A stretch of 27,657 bases of DNA from Saksenaea vasiformis B4078. Lineage: Eukaryota; Mucoromycota; Mucoromycetes; Mucorales; Saksenaeaceae. The stretch spans positions 1 through 27,657 of the forward strand of contig JNDT01001498.1 of NCBI GenBank assembly GCA_000697055.1, given 5' to 3'. Every line of letters starts with the position of its first letter. Position 1 is the stretch's first letter. Shown in pieces: positions 1 through 11,101 of the stretch. The translations under genes were made by a program, and so were the position numbers. The notes under the pieces are model-generated. The model ran no database searches. It worked only from the letters and a program-made list of their open reading frames with translations, and was not told where the DNA came from.

Positions 1-19
1 GTGACGAGTGAGCAGTTCC

Positions 20-3000
20 TTACTGCCGAACTGTCCTGGACAGTGCTGCCGGGCGAGATGTCAATTGGCATCCAGATTCGATGTAGCGAACAAAGACATC
101 ACGAATGTTCCGTCCAGCATTAACATCTCTATTCCAAAACTAATCAAATAGTTAGAAATCCTTGTGTTACGTCTACCGGCACAACTTACTGGAGATGTTC
201 TGGTTCCTTGTCTACCATACGCGCACTGAGGGCACAGCCGGATAGGGTAGACAATATTTCTGTAATCATTGCGAGCTATTTCTGTGTTAGAGCAAGACGT
301 ATACAAGCTGGACTAGACCATACCTGGTCGACGTCTATTGGGGCATTCACTGCTAAGATTCAGAATCTGCCTATCGTCATCTAAGCAATATTGACGTTTG
401 TGCTTATGGTTCCGACGTCTGATATACTTTTTGCTGGAGATTAGTTCGTAACGGTCAGCTCTTCATTATTTTCATTCGTTTCCCAAACATACCGATGATT
501 ACACAGCAGGATGTTGTAGTCACGTAAGTCAACTGTGTCGTGATGACATATGCTGCATACTTTGCTGGTTTTGTACTCGTCCACGCATATTACTAGACAT
601 CGCCGTGCTAGAACCTTGCGAAAGGTCTACACAGTGAACATTAATAGGATTCTCACTACCAAAAAAACCTTAACACTCTCACCTTCACTGAAAACGGTGC
701 ATACGTCTTGTAACCTCCACTATGCAGGTCGGCATCTCCATATGCCACAAGCGCTCGACGCTGGTCACGTCTACTGGTTTGAGCCGTACGGTGTTGACGA
801 CGTTGGCGATACCGTGATTTTTTATTCTGTTTTTGCACATTTGCAACTGGAGGCTGAAACAGAAATATAATTAATGAACGAAGAGTAAGTAGTCAAATGC
901 TCACCAGGGTTGAATTGGGATAAAATCCCCCGATCTGGTCTGCGATAACATCCATGGTCATACTTCTGGAAAATTCCTGCAACGCACGTCTTTCCCTGTG
1001 TCTATAATGACGATTGAACTCATCCGTCCTGGAAAGGATCAATTTAGTATGACCACGTATGCTAGTAGTATTCTGCAGTTACCTCTGTTTTTCAGTAAAT
1101 TGTGCCGTGAGAAGTCATTGGAATTCCGGAACAGATGAAGCCGTCTTAGGTTGTTCCGATAGACGATCGTAGACTTCCTGCATATCGGCGATTCCACGAT
1201 TCTTCCTTTCTAGCTGAAGGCTCCAGTTAAACTTGGAGCTGGATCTAAAAAGAATACGCAGTTATTGCGCTGGCTATGTACGGGATATTGCTCTCTTACT
1301 GATAATAATCGTTCGTAATGGTAAATGTATGACTATTTCTTGCCTCTTCCTCATGGAGATCATCCGCCGTGTCCACAGCGGTTACAAGCGAACGAATACC
1401 TGCGAAGTATAAATGTAGCCTTTGTTGAATCCTATAGCAAGTAGCATACCAGGATCGATCCCCACTATACGAGTTATGTCAGGATCTAAGTCGCGCGCGG
1501 CTGTTAAGCCCCTTGGTTCTTTCTTCAAATGATAGATGCCATGGTGTAGATTAGAGAAATCCCTGTCGCGAGGAAGGAACTGAAAGTCTCTTTGAGAGGA
1601 CGGATAAGATGCTGAGATGCAATTTTTGCGTTAACATCCTTCATGGTAAAACAAAGACTGGACTGACCTTGGTTCGGTTTGCGAGATTTAAATCTCACTG
1701 CCACCATAACACCGTCCGTCTCAAAGCCATAATCAAACTCTACCTCTGGTAGCTCATTGTTGTTTATCCCTTATATGAAAAATGTAATGATGTTACTTCC
1801 ATGCGGTTGAGTATAACCAAACCTTGTGCCCGGCGGCGGCGAGGCATGACTCTATCAAGACAGAAAATTGCTTCCCAAAGTTGCTCGCGGTATATCATGT
1901 CCTTGAGCGCATTATTGAAGGTATGAAAGCCTTGCAAAGGACCCTAACGTAAGGGTGTCAATTTTTTCTTCGGTCAATCTATGCTTTCTTTTTTACGAGA
2001 TACCTACTGCTAGATTTTCCGGGAGATTGGTGGTAATGTCTTTAAGCGCCCAGTAAAGTATTTTACCGGTTACGGGGAAGTAGCCTAGCGTAGTATTATT
2101 GCTTAGCCCATACTATGGTTCAAAGAAGGTCACCGGGTTCCAGCTTACCTATCAGGTTTTTAGCCATTGGAACAAGGGTCCAGCCTTTTCCATTGAGTTC
2201 ATTTGTCTGCTTAAGCATCAATGCTGAGAGGCGAAGCATAAAAGGAAGCAACCGCTGGTTTTCGTCATCACTGAGGTCTGCGGTTATATCGACATTGCCA
2301 AGGTTCTCCTGGTAAACATTCTGAAACTCTCTAGGAAGCTCCCAACGGTAAGCAATCGTGAGGAAGAAAATAGGTTGATATCTTGTCTTGTCATACCCAT
2401 AAAAGACTTCAAGGTCGGTGATTGAATCATCATCTAAAGTTGTCCATGCACTACGGTCAAAAAGTTCTTGTGCTGTTATTCCCTGGACACATCTGGATGC
2501 TACAAATTGGAAGCAAGGCGATATACCGTAAGCACTATAGAGTAAACGCGTTAAACTGTGGAGTGATACCTAAACTTCTTCCATTCTGCCGCTGATCTTG
2601 CTGGCGATTTTCGAACAGGTCATCAAAAAAAGCAATAAAGGTTCTCTTCATGTATGTTTCCAGATTAGACGTAATATGCAGGTAAGTGTCTACAAATATG
2701 CAAAAGTTTGTGTCCGTTTTTCTTTCAGATGGTTTCACTCACTGCTGACTATTTTCCCCGCAAATGACGGGGCCAGCTCTTTCATCATGTATGTCAACGT
2801 GGGAAACCGGTAGTTTTCTGCAGAAGTTATAAGTTTATTTAGTCTTACAAATTTAAATTTACATGTATACCTTCTCCCGTCGCTGGGTTCATTCTGCAAG
2901 TATCAAAGAAGTTCTCGAAAGTCTGCCGTAGATCGAAACACCAGCGGTAGTTGGACTATTGATCATGGGAGCAGACTTAGTTTATTCTGATAACTTCCGA

Positions 3001-4235
3001 ACATCGCTACGTACAAACGCTACCCGAACATTTGTGCCGGTATCTCGGGTCAGGATCATTTTAAACGCTGCAATAAAGAACACTTCTTCATGGACAGGAA
3101 GAAAGGTTTCAAAGTAGCCATCAATCCAACGATGGACATGTAAATTAACCAAAAGCATCGCACGCTGACAGGCGGTTGCATATTCTTCTGCCACTGAACG
3201 AAGAACGCCCTATATCATCCTATGCTTAATATATTTGAAAGAGTTTACATGAGAATTCCATAGTACAATACCCTGAGTTGCTTGTGGTCCTCCCGCAGAA
3301 AATTGCAAAGCTTCAGTCTTCGCACAAATGAGTAGTCGCGACCAGGCAACTGCGAAGGGGGGGTTTCCTGATACCCATACCCTCTCCTGCTGGGCGGGGG
3401 CTCTCCAACTTCGTTTTGCTGTATGTCCATGGCTTTGCGGATAAAAAGGAAAGAAGATTTGTTGTCAAATAGTTAGATGGAATATATGTGAATTCGTAGG
3501 ACTGTTCTTTTGTTATGCATGATGGGACGCTGCTTAGACTAACACTTTGTGCCTCCGTGTCTGCTAAGCCTTTCAGCAAGGTATGGCCAGTGCGAACAGG
3601 CAGTTATCTTTGTCAATGACGCCGTATTGACAGACAGCTACATTCAAATATACATACGAGCAACTACTGGGATAAGCACAAGAGCAATCTGTCCAGAATT
3701 ATGCGACGGTGACCGAGAGATATCTTTCTACAACTTTCATATTGGTACCAATTGAAAATGATAAGAAGCGTCATTTTCTCTGTCATTGGGTCCTCTGACC
3801 AGGAACCGGTCATCCAGACCATAAGACCTTTTTTCGTTTTGAATATTTCGAATAGATAGGCTCAGGATCCAGAAGGCAGATTAGGCATGGGCAATACAAC
3901 CACGTTGGATCAAGAGAATACTGATTATGCGTTTTTAAAAAAAGCAATTGGCTTGTGCAACTCATATGCTAGCCTACCATCCATTTTACTGACTTGAAAA
4001 ATATTTAACAGTGATGAAACAAAGAGTAAGAACTTATCTGCCTGTCAGATTCTTGTGCAGCGTTACCGGTTGTCGTTACACCAGTGGTGTGGCAGATCTC
4101 CTCACTTCGCCACTCATTTTTTGCTGCTACTAGCTATTCTTTTTCAAAAATCTCCTCTGAAAGTTTGGCATCAACGGAAGCGAATACTTCTTCATGATGC
4201 ATGTGGTCGTTGTGTTGCTCTTGCGGGGTGTTCAT
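20..4235 (-). pseudogene. Decayed Fanzor/TnpB-like RuvC nuclease gene (transposon relic)
   Basis: No single frame is intact, but minus-strand frames together give the TnpB/Fanzor motif order. RuvC-I GIDPG is at 1462-1448. ALVAYGDA is at 754-731. DEYKTSKVCSIC, the block with the first zinc-ribbon CxxC, is at 581-546. The second CxxC, CPQC, is at 234-223. FWNRDVNAGRNI, the RuvC-III Asp block, is at 139-104, and a stop follows at 22-20. A 149-codon open stretch without a Met (2569-2123) carries the N-terminal part, and further coding-like pieces lie at 3194-2982 and 3430-3245. Frames shift near 2575, 2110, 1900 and 1560, and in-frame stops occur, for example near 1770, so the copy is dead. The start is uncertain: ATG 4235 opens a plausible N-terminus that a stop interrupts, and coding signal is only convincing below about 3430. 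Fanzors are eukaryotic TnpB homologues, RNA-guided DNA nucleases carried by transposons. The family call is strong; the 5' limit is weak. Confidence 0.82.
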
Positions 4236-4285
4236 AGCTGACAGCAAGAAGCAAGCTTGTTTTTGGAGCTCCGTCGCCATAGAAG

Positions 4286-4408
4286 TCCGAAGATTAACTG
4301 AGCGATTTTATTTGCTGCTACCAAATTCCGAAGATTAACTGGAGGTATTCATTCGCTGATTTCTGGTTCCGAAGATTAACTAGTAGTTTTTATTGGCGCA
4401 GAACACCA
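4286..4408. repeat. 41-bp imperfect tandem repeat, three copies
   Basis: The 14-mer TCCGAAGATTAACT occurs at 4286, 4327 and 4368, exactly 41 bp apart, with diverged filler between copies. It lies just upstream of the Fanzor-like relic and could be subterminal to that element, but this is not shown. Confidence 0.85.
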
Positions 4409-4429
4409 CAGACACCACAGACACCGCAG
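4403..4429. repeat. 9-bp tandem repeat, three copies
   Basis: ACACCACAG occurs twice, followed by ACACCGCAG, directly after the 41-bp repeat. The function is unknown. Confidence 0.8.
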
Positions 4430-4932
4430 GCGAGCTGCGCTGAGATGCAGCTTCGGGGCACGAATATTTCATCCAAATAGGGACTTCAAGACTGCTTCTT
4501 GTCAATAGGAGATACCATAGTGTTTTTCTCTTTGTAATCGATAACTCGTACGTATTTCGTCTTACATCTTTCTTCCTTTTTTTCTTTGCTTCTGGTTTCT
4601 ATGTTTAGACTTTTAGAAAACGACTTAATGTTTAAAGAATTATGCGGATGGAGTGACAAGAAAAAGAAAGGCAGACAAAAAAAAAGAAATGATTGTTCTG
4701 CTAAAGTACATGACGTGAATCTGATGACCGGGAAAGTTCGGTAGAAGGATTCACGTCGAAATGATAAAGCATAATCTAGTCATCCGTTGACATTTGGGAT
4801 TCAGAGTTGAAAACGATCCTTAAACTGTTCATAATATTGACACTTATTTCACGCTCAATAACATTATGAGCTATCTTTTGTTTTGTCATTCTTCAGTATC
4901 AAAATTAACAAGCCACTCCCCCTTCTTTGTAG
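4430..4932. other. Intergenic region and PP1 5' flank
   Basis: About 500 bp with no convincing coding frame. It contains T-rich and A-rich tracts near 4560-4690. The PP1 start codon is preceded by a pyrimidine-rich stretch ending in TTTGTAG, which resembles a splice acceptor, so a 5'-UTR intron is possible but unproven. Confidence 0.5.
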
Positions 4933-6177
4933 ATGACCGATACGCCAGCTGCCGACGTTGATTCAATCATAACAAGACTCTTAGAAGGTGAAACTTTGAT
5001 ACATCTTCTTTTAATGACTGATAAAACCCCGAAACTGCAGTGAGAGGAAGTCGTCCAGGAAAGCAGGTGCAGCTGACCGAAGATGAGATCCGTTTTTTAT
5101 GTCAAAGTGCACGTGAAATTTTCATGAGTCAACCTATCCTGCTGGATCTGGAAGCTCCCATCAAGATTTGCGGTATGGCAAAGCCAGCTTCTAGATTGCA
5201 GAAGTATAACCTTTTTTTTTTGATAGGTGATATTCACGGGCAATATTACGATCTATTGCGCTTATTTGAGTACGGTGGATTTCCACCAGACGCAAATTAT
5301 TTATTCTTGGGCGATTATGTTGATCGAGGAAAGCAATCATTGGAAACCATTTGTTTGCTTCTGGCCTACAAAATCAAGTATCCTGAGAACTTCTTTATCT
5401 TACGCGGTAATCACGAATGCGCAAGTATCAACCGTATCTATGGATTTTACGATGAATGTAAGGACCATCTATGGACGCAAGAAGATAAACTTAAACTACA
5501 TTTGCATATAGGCAAACGAAGATACAACATCAAGTTATGGAAGACCTTTACCGACTGCTTTAACTGCTTGCCAGTTGCTGCCTTAATTGATGAAAAGATC
5601 TTCTGTATGCATGGTGGTCTCTCGCCTGACTTACAGAATATGGAACATATCAACCGAATTGCACGTCCTACAGATGTACCAGACACAGGTAAACGGAAAA
5701 AGGATTAATTGGGATACTAATCATTTCCATACTGTCTAGGCTTACTCTGCGATCTATTGTGGGCAGACCCTGACAAGGATATTTCTGGCTGGGGTGAAAA
5801 CGATCGCGGCGTATCATTCACATTTGGCGCAGATATTGTTAGCCGATTTTTGCAGAAGCATGAGATTGATCTTATTTGCCGCGCTCATCAAGTCGTAGAA
5901 GATGGCTATGAATTCTTTGCTAAACGACAACTGGTGACACTGTTTTCAGCACCTAATTATTGTGGTGAATTTGATAACGCGGGTGCCATGATGAGCGTCG
6001 ATGATACCTTGATGTGCTCTTTCCAAGTAAGAAGAGAGGGAAATCACGGATAGCAAAGAAGATAATTTACCCTGGAACTAGATACTAAAACCTGCAGAAA
6101 AGCGGGCAAAACAAGGCTACATGGGAAACAACAAACAGAATACATTGCAAAGAGGAAAGAAGAAGGGCACAGCATAA
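4933..6177 (+). CDS. GLC7: Serine/threonine protein phosphatase PP1 catalytic subunit (6 exons)
   Basis: Exons are 4933-4987, 5041-5172, 5227-5457, 5512-5688, 5740-6026 and 6082-6177; all introns are GT-AG, 51-55 nt. The spliced product is 325 aa, the normal length for PP1. The metallophosphatase signatures are complete: GDIHG (from residue 63), [19 protein letters not shown], and [14 protein letters not shown] near the C-terminus. After splicing, the D and H of GDIHG fall at 64 and 66, as in animal PP1. PP1 dephosphorylates Ser/Thr on many substrates chosen by regulatory subunits and acts in glycogen metabolism, mitosis and transcription. The short basic tail (ending KKKGTA) is variable among orthologues. 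PP1 rather than PP2A or calcineurin is supported by the overall sequence and the ICGDIHGQ context. The symbol follows the yeast orthologue. Confidence 0.96.
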
Positions 6178-6554
6178 AAATGTACACATTAATAATCTCA
6201 ATTAACAAGCATTATAAAGATCTATTCCAAAAATCTACTCTTTTCCGGATTCTCCGCCATGAAAAGTGTAGATTTTGGTAGACAATGTAGCGCCAATTGT
6301 ACCCACAAACCGAGTCAGGTCCAAAGGTTCTTTCTGCATACAGAAGGGCAAGGAAGTTTACGGCTTCTAATCACACCGTCTATTGAATATATAATCTTTG
6401 CACTAAGGAAGAGGATCAAGTATGCGGCGACTAGTATATAAATTTGAAACAAGTGCATATTCTACTCATGTCAACTTGGCCCATTACTTCTCTACAAGCG
6501 TTTCCGTGAATTCATGGTTGTGTATCCCACACTGTAATAGGTGGTAGTAGGAGG
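6178..6554. other. PP1 3' flank, no gene seen
   Basis: AT-rich sequence. The short open frames here show no recognisable domain and no splice pattern. Confidence 0.5.
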
Positions 6555-6984
6555 AGAAGGAGATTTGCTTCAGGGAGTGACCAGTTGGTACGCGCCGCAG
6601 AGTGTTTGGGATGGTATAACATCCAGCGATCTATTGAGTGATGCCGTTGACACTATGTACTTCAATGACAAAGAGGGAAGACCCCACAACTGAGACGGCT
6701 CGGGACAGACATCATACAGGCAAAATGATACACAGAAGGAGGCATACGCGGTCCTGGACGTGTATTCCATCAAAATTGCACACCGGGGACGTAAAGTGGA
6801 CAGAGCCAAAGAACAGGAAAAACGGATTCATGCATCCGTCTACACATCATCACACCCCGCTATCTTACGCGCTCCGATTGGACATCGAAAGGACCTAACA
6901 TGGACTAAGTCGATGCAGTCCCAGTTAATGCAAGAAGACCAGTTCCCACAAGGATTCATCGATTTTCAGCGCAAAACAATATAG
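6555..6984 (+). pseudogene. Unidentified coding-like fragment with one internal stop
   Basis: One plus-strand frame stays open for about 143 codons apart from a single TGA near 6692. Its composition is protein-like: it contains SVWDGITSSDLLSDAVDTMY and, downstream, a charged stretch with RGRKVDRAKEQEKR. It has no convincing start and ends at a TAA at 6984. I do not recognise the family. A decayed gene or transposon fragment is the simplest reading; chance openness cannot be excluded. Confidence 0.3.
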
Positions 6985-7168
6985 TTGCTGCAAACACTTC
7001 TGTAAGATATACGCATTTTTGTGATACTTCATAGGGTAATTGGGGTGAGAAAACGCGACGGTGGGGATTATCAACCAAAAACTGCACAAATTTGGAAGGA
7101 TGACGCTATCACATGATCGAACAACTTCATTTAAATGTCCATTCTTTCGGTGCCAAAGTTTCTGCACC

Positions 7169-7951
7169 ATGTCTTCCGAGCTACTCCTTTCAGTCGTTGA
7201 CAACGTTGCTACGTTAACACTTAATCGGCCTAAACGAGGAAACTCCTTGACGCCTACAATCGTCCGTGAACTTTTAGCAGTGCTTCCACAGCTTGCTAAG
7301 GATCCGGAGGTGCGTGTACTTGTGTTGACTGGCGCCGGCAAGTACTTCTGCAGTGGCATGGACATGGCTGGTTCAAAAGATGCTGGATCATTCGAAGATA
7401 GTTTCACAAAAGGCCTAGAAATGTTTGATATGCTCTACCATTTTCCAAAGCCAGTTATCGCACGCATCAATGGTCCTGCACTAGGAGGAGGTGTCGGTCT
7501 CGTCTTTACGTCTGACATTCGTGTTGCAGCAAACGATGCCTATTTTGCATTACCCGAAACAAAGCGCGGCATAATTCCAGCCATCATTTCACAGTATCTC
7601 GTACCTGAACTGGGCATTCAGAGGACTCGACAGTACGCAATGACCGGTGAAAAGGTTGAGGCAAATCATGCCTCTTTCCTAAGCAGCGTAGTGACACTGT
7701 CAGAATTGGACGCCAAGGTCAATGACTACACAGCGATGGTGAAAAAAGCGGCGCCCGGTGCGATAACAGCAGTCAAAGACCTGATCCACAAAGTAGCACG
7801 CGATTCCAATCATGATTCTCAAGTCCATCAAGATGTCAAATCCGCGTACCTTGCCATGCTGAAATCGAATGAAGCAGCCTACGGTATGCAAGCATTTTTA
7901 ACCAAAAAAGAGCCAGATTGGCAGGCGTTCTTAAGGAATAGTAAACTCTGA
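7169..7951 (+). CDS. Crotonase-family enoyl-CoA hydratase/isomerase, probably peroxisomal
   Basis: Single-exon ORF, 260 aa from ATG 7169. An in-frame ATG at 7100 would add 23 residues. I prefer 7169 because alignment-like content begins at SSELLLSVVDNVATLTLNRP. The crotonase fold signatures are present: an N-terminal strand with LNRPKRGNSL, the first oxyanion-hole block LTGAGKYFCSGMD, the second block NGPALGGGVGLVFTSD, then LPETKRGIIP. The first catalytic Glu of classical hydratases (GGGxE) is Gly here, while the second Glu (in PETKRG) is kept. This resembles LiuC-type methylglutaconyl-CoA hydratases and some enoyl-CoA isomerases, so the exact substrate is unresolved. The last three residues are SKL, a canonical PTS1, placing the enzyme in the peroxisomal matrix (inference). 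The longer start could instead add a mitochondrial presequence. Confidence 0.88.
   Translation: MSSELLLSVVDNVATLTLNRPKRGNSLTPTIVRELLAVLPQLAKDPEVRVLVLTGAGKYFCSGMDMAGSKDAGSFEDSFTKGLEMFDMLYHFPKPVIARINGPALGGGVGLVFTSDIRVAANDAYFALPETKRGIIPAIISQYLVPELGIQRTRQYAMTGEKVEANHASFLSSVVTLSELDAKVNDYTAMVKKAAPGAITAVKDLIHKVARDSNHDSQVHQDVKSAYLAMLKSNEAAYGMQAFLTKKEPDWQAFLRNSKL
7949..7951 (+). other. Stop codon directly after a PTS1 (SKL) tripeptide
   Basis: The codons AGT AAA CTC directly before TGA encode Ser-Lys-Leu, the prototypical C-terminal peroxisomal import signal read by Pex5. Confidence 0.85.
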
Positions 7952-8869
7952 AACGGCGATTATGCTGCATATACCAAAATCGAGCACATGATGAACTTCT
8001 AGTGTATTCGAACTGTTTATTATGGTTCTTTAGAAGAGGATATTATGTCATAACACAATCCTAAAGATATTTTGTATTATGAGCTGTAACCTCCGAGTGC
8101 TCCGATAGATGTCTTCTTTGTCCTTATCTAATAACAGTACCTGCCAAGTCCTTCTAAGTCGATTTCATACCGTGGTGCGTTGCGTGCAAGCAGCACAAGT
8201 TGTACTACGTCTCAACAGCAGATTTGTGATACCCTTGCTATGATATTCGTTGCAGATTTCCACAGCGGTAACTCATCATCCTTCTTATGGTGTTGTTTTC
8301 AAGTCAGACCGCTAAGCTCGCCCGAGAGCGAAGTAGCGCCTATACAACAACAACACTGATCATTTTTGGCTGTTTCTGTCTACTGAACGAAATGTCCCTC
8401 AAAGCCACTTCATCAAAGTGCTCCTTCGAAGGGAACGGGTCTCATATTATTAGGTACTTCACGGGAGATCTACACATTTGTATACTGTGATCTTGCACAG
8501 TAAGTCTAACCGAATCCTCTTATATTTCGCCGGTTCTAAATGGATGTCGCGTTAGAAAAATGTTAAGAGCCAAGATCACGAACAAATCTACCATGGTATT
8601 CGGTCATAATAACAAGAGGCTCATGCTATCGGTGTTTCTCGACATGATTTTGATCTAAAAAGGGATTGCCTTGTACTTGACATTGACTATATGTCTCCGT
8701 CAGTGACACTTTCGACTGACGCCACTAACTTCGTGAGGCAACAATAACTCATTTCAAATGTTTTTAGCTATATTTTATATCCATTTTATTCAGTAAACTA
8801 GACAGTACACATGGCGTTTAAAGAAATACTGGTAATTTTTTATCCATACTTGTATTTTCTACTCATTAT
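7952..8869. other. Intergenic, no gene seen
   Basis: About 900 bp without a convincing coding frame on either strand. A 67-codon open frame at 8287-8490 has no recognisable domain and looks fortuitous. Confidence 0.45.
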
Positions 8870-9153
8870 GGCCGTCAGCAAACCATAGCACCTTCTGTGA
8901 GAACGCGGAAGCCTATCAATCTATCTCTTCCCTTGTCGATTTCCTGGATCGAAGAGACACAGAAACAGTGTTTGCTGACTTTCATGCTGGATTTCTGTTT
9001 TTCTCCTTCAAAGGAAAGGATAATATGAAATTGAAAATCAGACCCGACTATGGGCCCGTTTCAGTCCTAAAAGGAAGGATGCCCTACAACGATCAGAAGG
9101 TCTTTCATCACTCTGGTTTACAATGTTTGCGGTGGTACATTCCATCAAGATGA
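8870..9153 (+). pseudogene. Unidentified coding-like fragment, no start codon
   Basis: One frame is open from about 8870 to the stop at 9153 and reads like protein: it contains ENAEAYQSISSLVDFLDRRD and then FADFHAGFLFFSFKGKDN. There is no upstream Met in a sensible position, and after 9153 coding-like sequence (LGKWDWTFAATRVPRYGTTV, in the frame ending at 9311) continues in another frame, suggesting a frameshifted relic. The family is not recognised. Confidence 0.3.
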
Positions 9154-9417
9154 CGAAGTATTTTTCACAGCGTTGTTCCTATTGCATCGTCCATGACTAC
9201 GTATCAAATGCGTGTAAGCTAACAATTATCCGTTTGGGCAAGTGGGACTGGACCTTTGCCGCCACCCGTGTGCCCAGATATGGCACTACAGTCAAATTCA
9301 GATTCCGATGACTAATTTTTGCGCCCGTGAAATTTTTGCGGTCCGTAGAGCATCTCTGCCTGCCTTGTTGCCCGGAGGAAGGAAGTGCTCTTTTTTCCTT
9401 CATCCCCCATCCTGTCT

Positions 9418-11101
9418 ATGCTACCGTCTGATTTTGCGCCGCGTGGGTCTCGACCCACTTCTGAGATACTCGGAAGGGCCAACTATGCATCTGTAGACTG
9501 TAAGGCAGATGACATTGACATAGCTTTATTAATAACTTTTTATGTCAACATAGCCGATAAACTAAATAGTTGGTTTGAAAACCTGCAAAGCTATGAAAGA
9601 AATCTAGAAGAGATGGCATCAGCCAAGTTGGATCAGGCAAGGAAATGATTTACCTAAAGCGCTCTGTCTGACCACAGATGTAGAATTTCAAAGAAGAGCT
9701 GCAACATGTGGATCAGTGGTTTCGATATCTTTCAGATGCCGAGAGAACAGCCACCATATATACATTGCTCCAACATTCATCCCAAGTGCAGATTCGATTC
9801 TTCATGAACATCTTGCAACAACTGGTTAAGCGAGATCCCTTGCATTCGATTCTGACACCTGCGAATGCCGACCAAGGTAAGCAAAAAAAGATGAAATGAT
9901 ATAGTATAGTGTATGCAATGCATAACTGCCTTGCCTATTTTCTGCAGGGGAGATGTCGTCTCAGCTACCAAAGGCTACCGATCTGGCTTATAAATCGGGA
10001 CAACCGATCAGCCGTCCACCTCGTACCAACAACAACAACAGCAGCAGCAATAACAATAACAACAACACCGCTAGCAACGGTCAAAATAATCGAGCTATGG
10101 ATCGGCATTCATTTGCAATGGGTGATACGGAAGAACTCACACGGATGTTTGGACGATCCGACTTTTTTTCCCATACTGGTAGCAACTTACTTGATCGTAA
10201 TGTGCAACGTTCATCCGCTGGTTCGTTTTCGCGGCCTCGATCTGTGATTGAAGGTGACGCGGGATTGTTCTTTACGCCATCGTCCCAACCTAGACCGGTG
10301 GGAAATATTGGTGAACGTCCGAAATCGGCAGATATTGCTGCGTGGCCGTCCTCGATGGACGCTTTTCAATCGCCATGGGGCATCCCGTCCATCAACCAGC
10401 TGGACTCGGACATTGATTTTAACTACTGGCAAGAAAGCAATTATCGTCGACGCATGCGCAATATACCAGGCACGGTGCCGGAAGCCGATGAACGAAAGTC
10501 GCATTTGTACGACACACCCTCGCCGATCCCGTCGACTTCTTCCGCCTCACGCAAGCACTTGGCCCCGCCAGGCATGGAAAAAATGTTTGGCCAATTTCTC
10601 AACCCAGCCGATGCATATGAAGATCATGAATATTTGAGTGATCATAGTGAGGCTTCGAATGGCCGATTGCGTCCCCGAACATCTACCAGTACGGGAACAA
10701 CGCCAAGGACGGCCAAGGATAAAAAGGCGCTGGACGTAGTTGATATGGAGTTGCTGAAAGGTAAAAAGAAGATCTTTGTAAATGATATATACGATGATTT
10801 ACTCATTCTTTATGACTATTTAGATATTCCTGCCTGGTTCAGGAGTCTTCGTTTGCACAAGTACAATAATATTTTTGAGCCTATGAAATGGCAAGACATT
10901 GTCCGTTTGACGGATGCAGAACTTGAAGCCAAGGGCGTAGCCGCTTTGGGTGCCAGGCGCAAAATGCTCAAAGTGTTTGAAAATATTCGAGCACATTGTG
11001 AGGCTAATGTAAGTTACCAACATGGTTTACTTTTAAACACACTAACAATAGGATCTCTTCTTTCTTTTTTTTTTTTTTGGTTGTAGAACATCCCTTACTA
11101 G
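9418..11101 (+). CDS. VTS1: Vts1/Smaug-type SAM-domain RNA-binding protein (6 exons)
   Basis: Exons are 9418-9499, 9554-9636, 9684-9876, 9948-10760, 10824-11008 and 11087-11101, giving 456 aa. The N-terminal conserved block contains [19 protein letters not shown], then [19 protein letters not shown] and [12 protein letters not shown], as in fungal Vts1. A low-complexity Asn/Ser tract (about residues 145-166) and a long Ser/Pro-rich linker follow. The SAM domain is at about residues 391-451 (starting [14 protein letters not shown], with [14 protein letters not shown]). Vts1 binds Smaug-recognition hairpins in mRNA and recruits the deadenylation machinery in the cytoplasm. Intron 2 (9637-9683) starts with GC rather than GT; the other four are GT-AG. 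The final exon adds only NIPY and a stop. The start at 9418 is the first ATG in frame and gives a correct exon phase. Confidence 0.93.
9637..9683 (+). other. GC-AG intron in VTS1
   Basis: The donor is CAG|GCAAGG and the acceptor is GATGTAG|AAT. Splicing joins SAKLDQ to [12 protein letters not shown], the conserved Vts1 reading, and removes a TGA. No GT donor nearby restores both frame and conservation. Confidence 0.85.

Noticed and set aside
550..870. 106-aa plus-strand open frame
   Set aside because: It is antisense to the AYGDA and CSIC blocks of the Fanzor-like relic and has no recognisable domain.
6925..7407. 160-aa minus-strand open frame
   Set aside because: Antisense to the crotonase 5' half with no domain signature.
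10211..10637. Open frames overlapping VTS1 exon 4 in other frames
   Set aside because: Shadows of a long Ser/Pro-rich exon; the VTS1 frame is fixed by the conserved domains on both sides.
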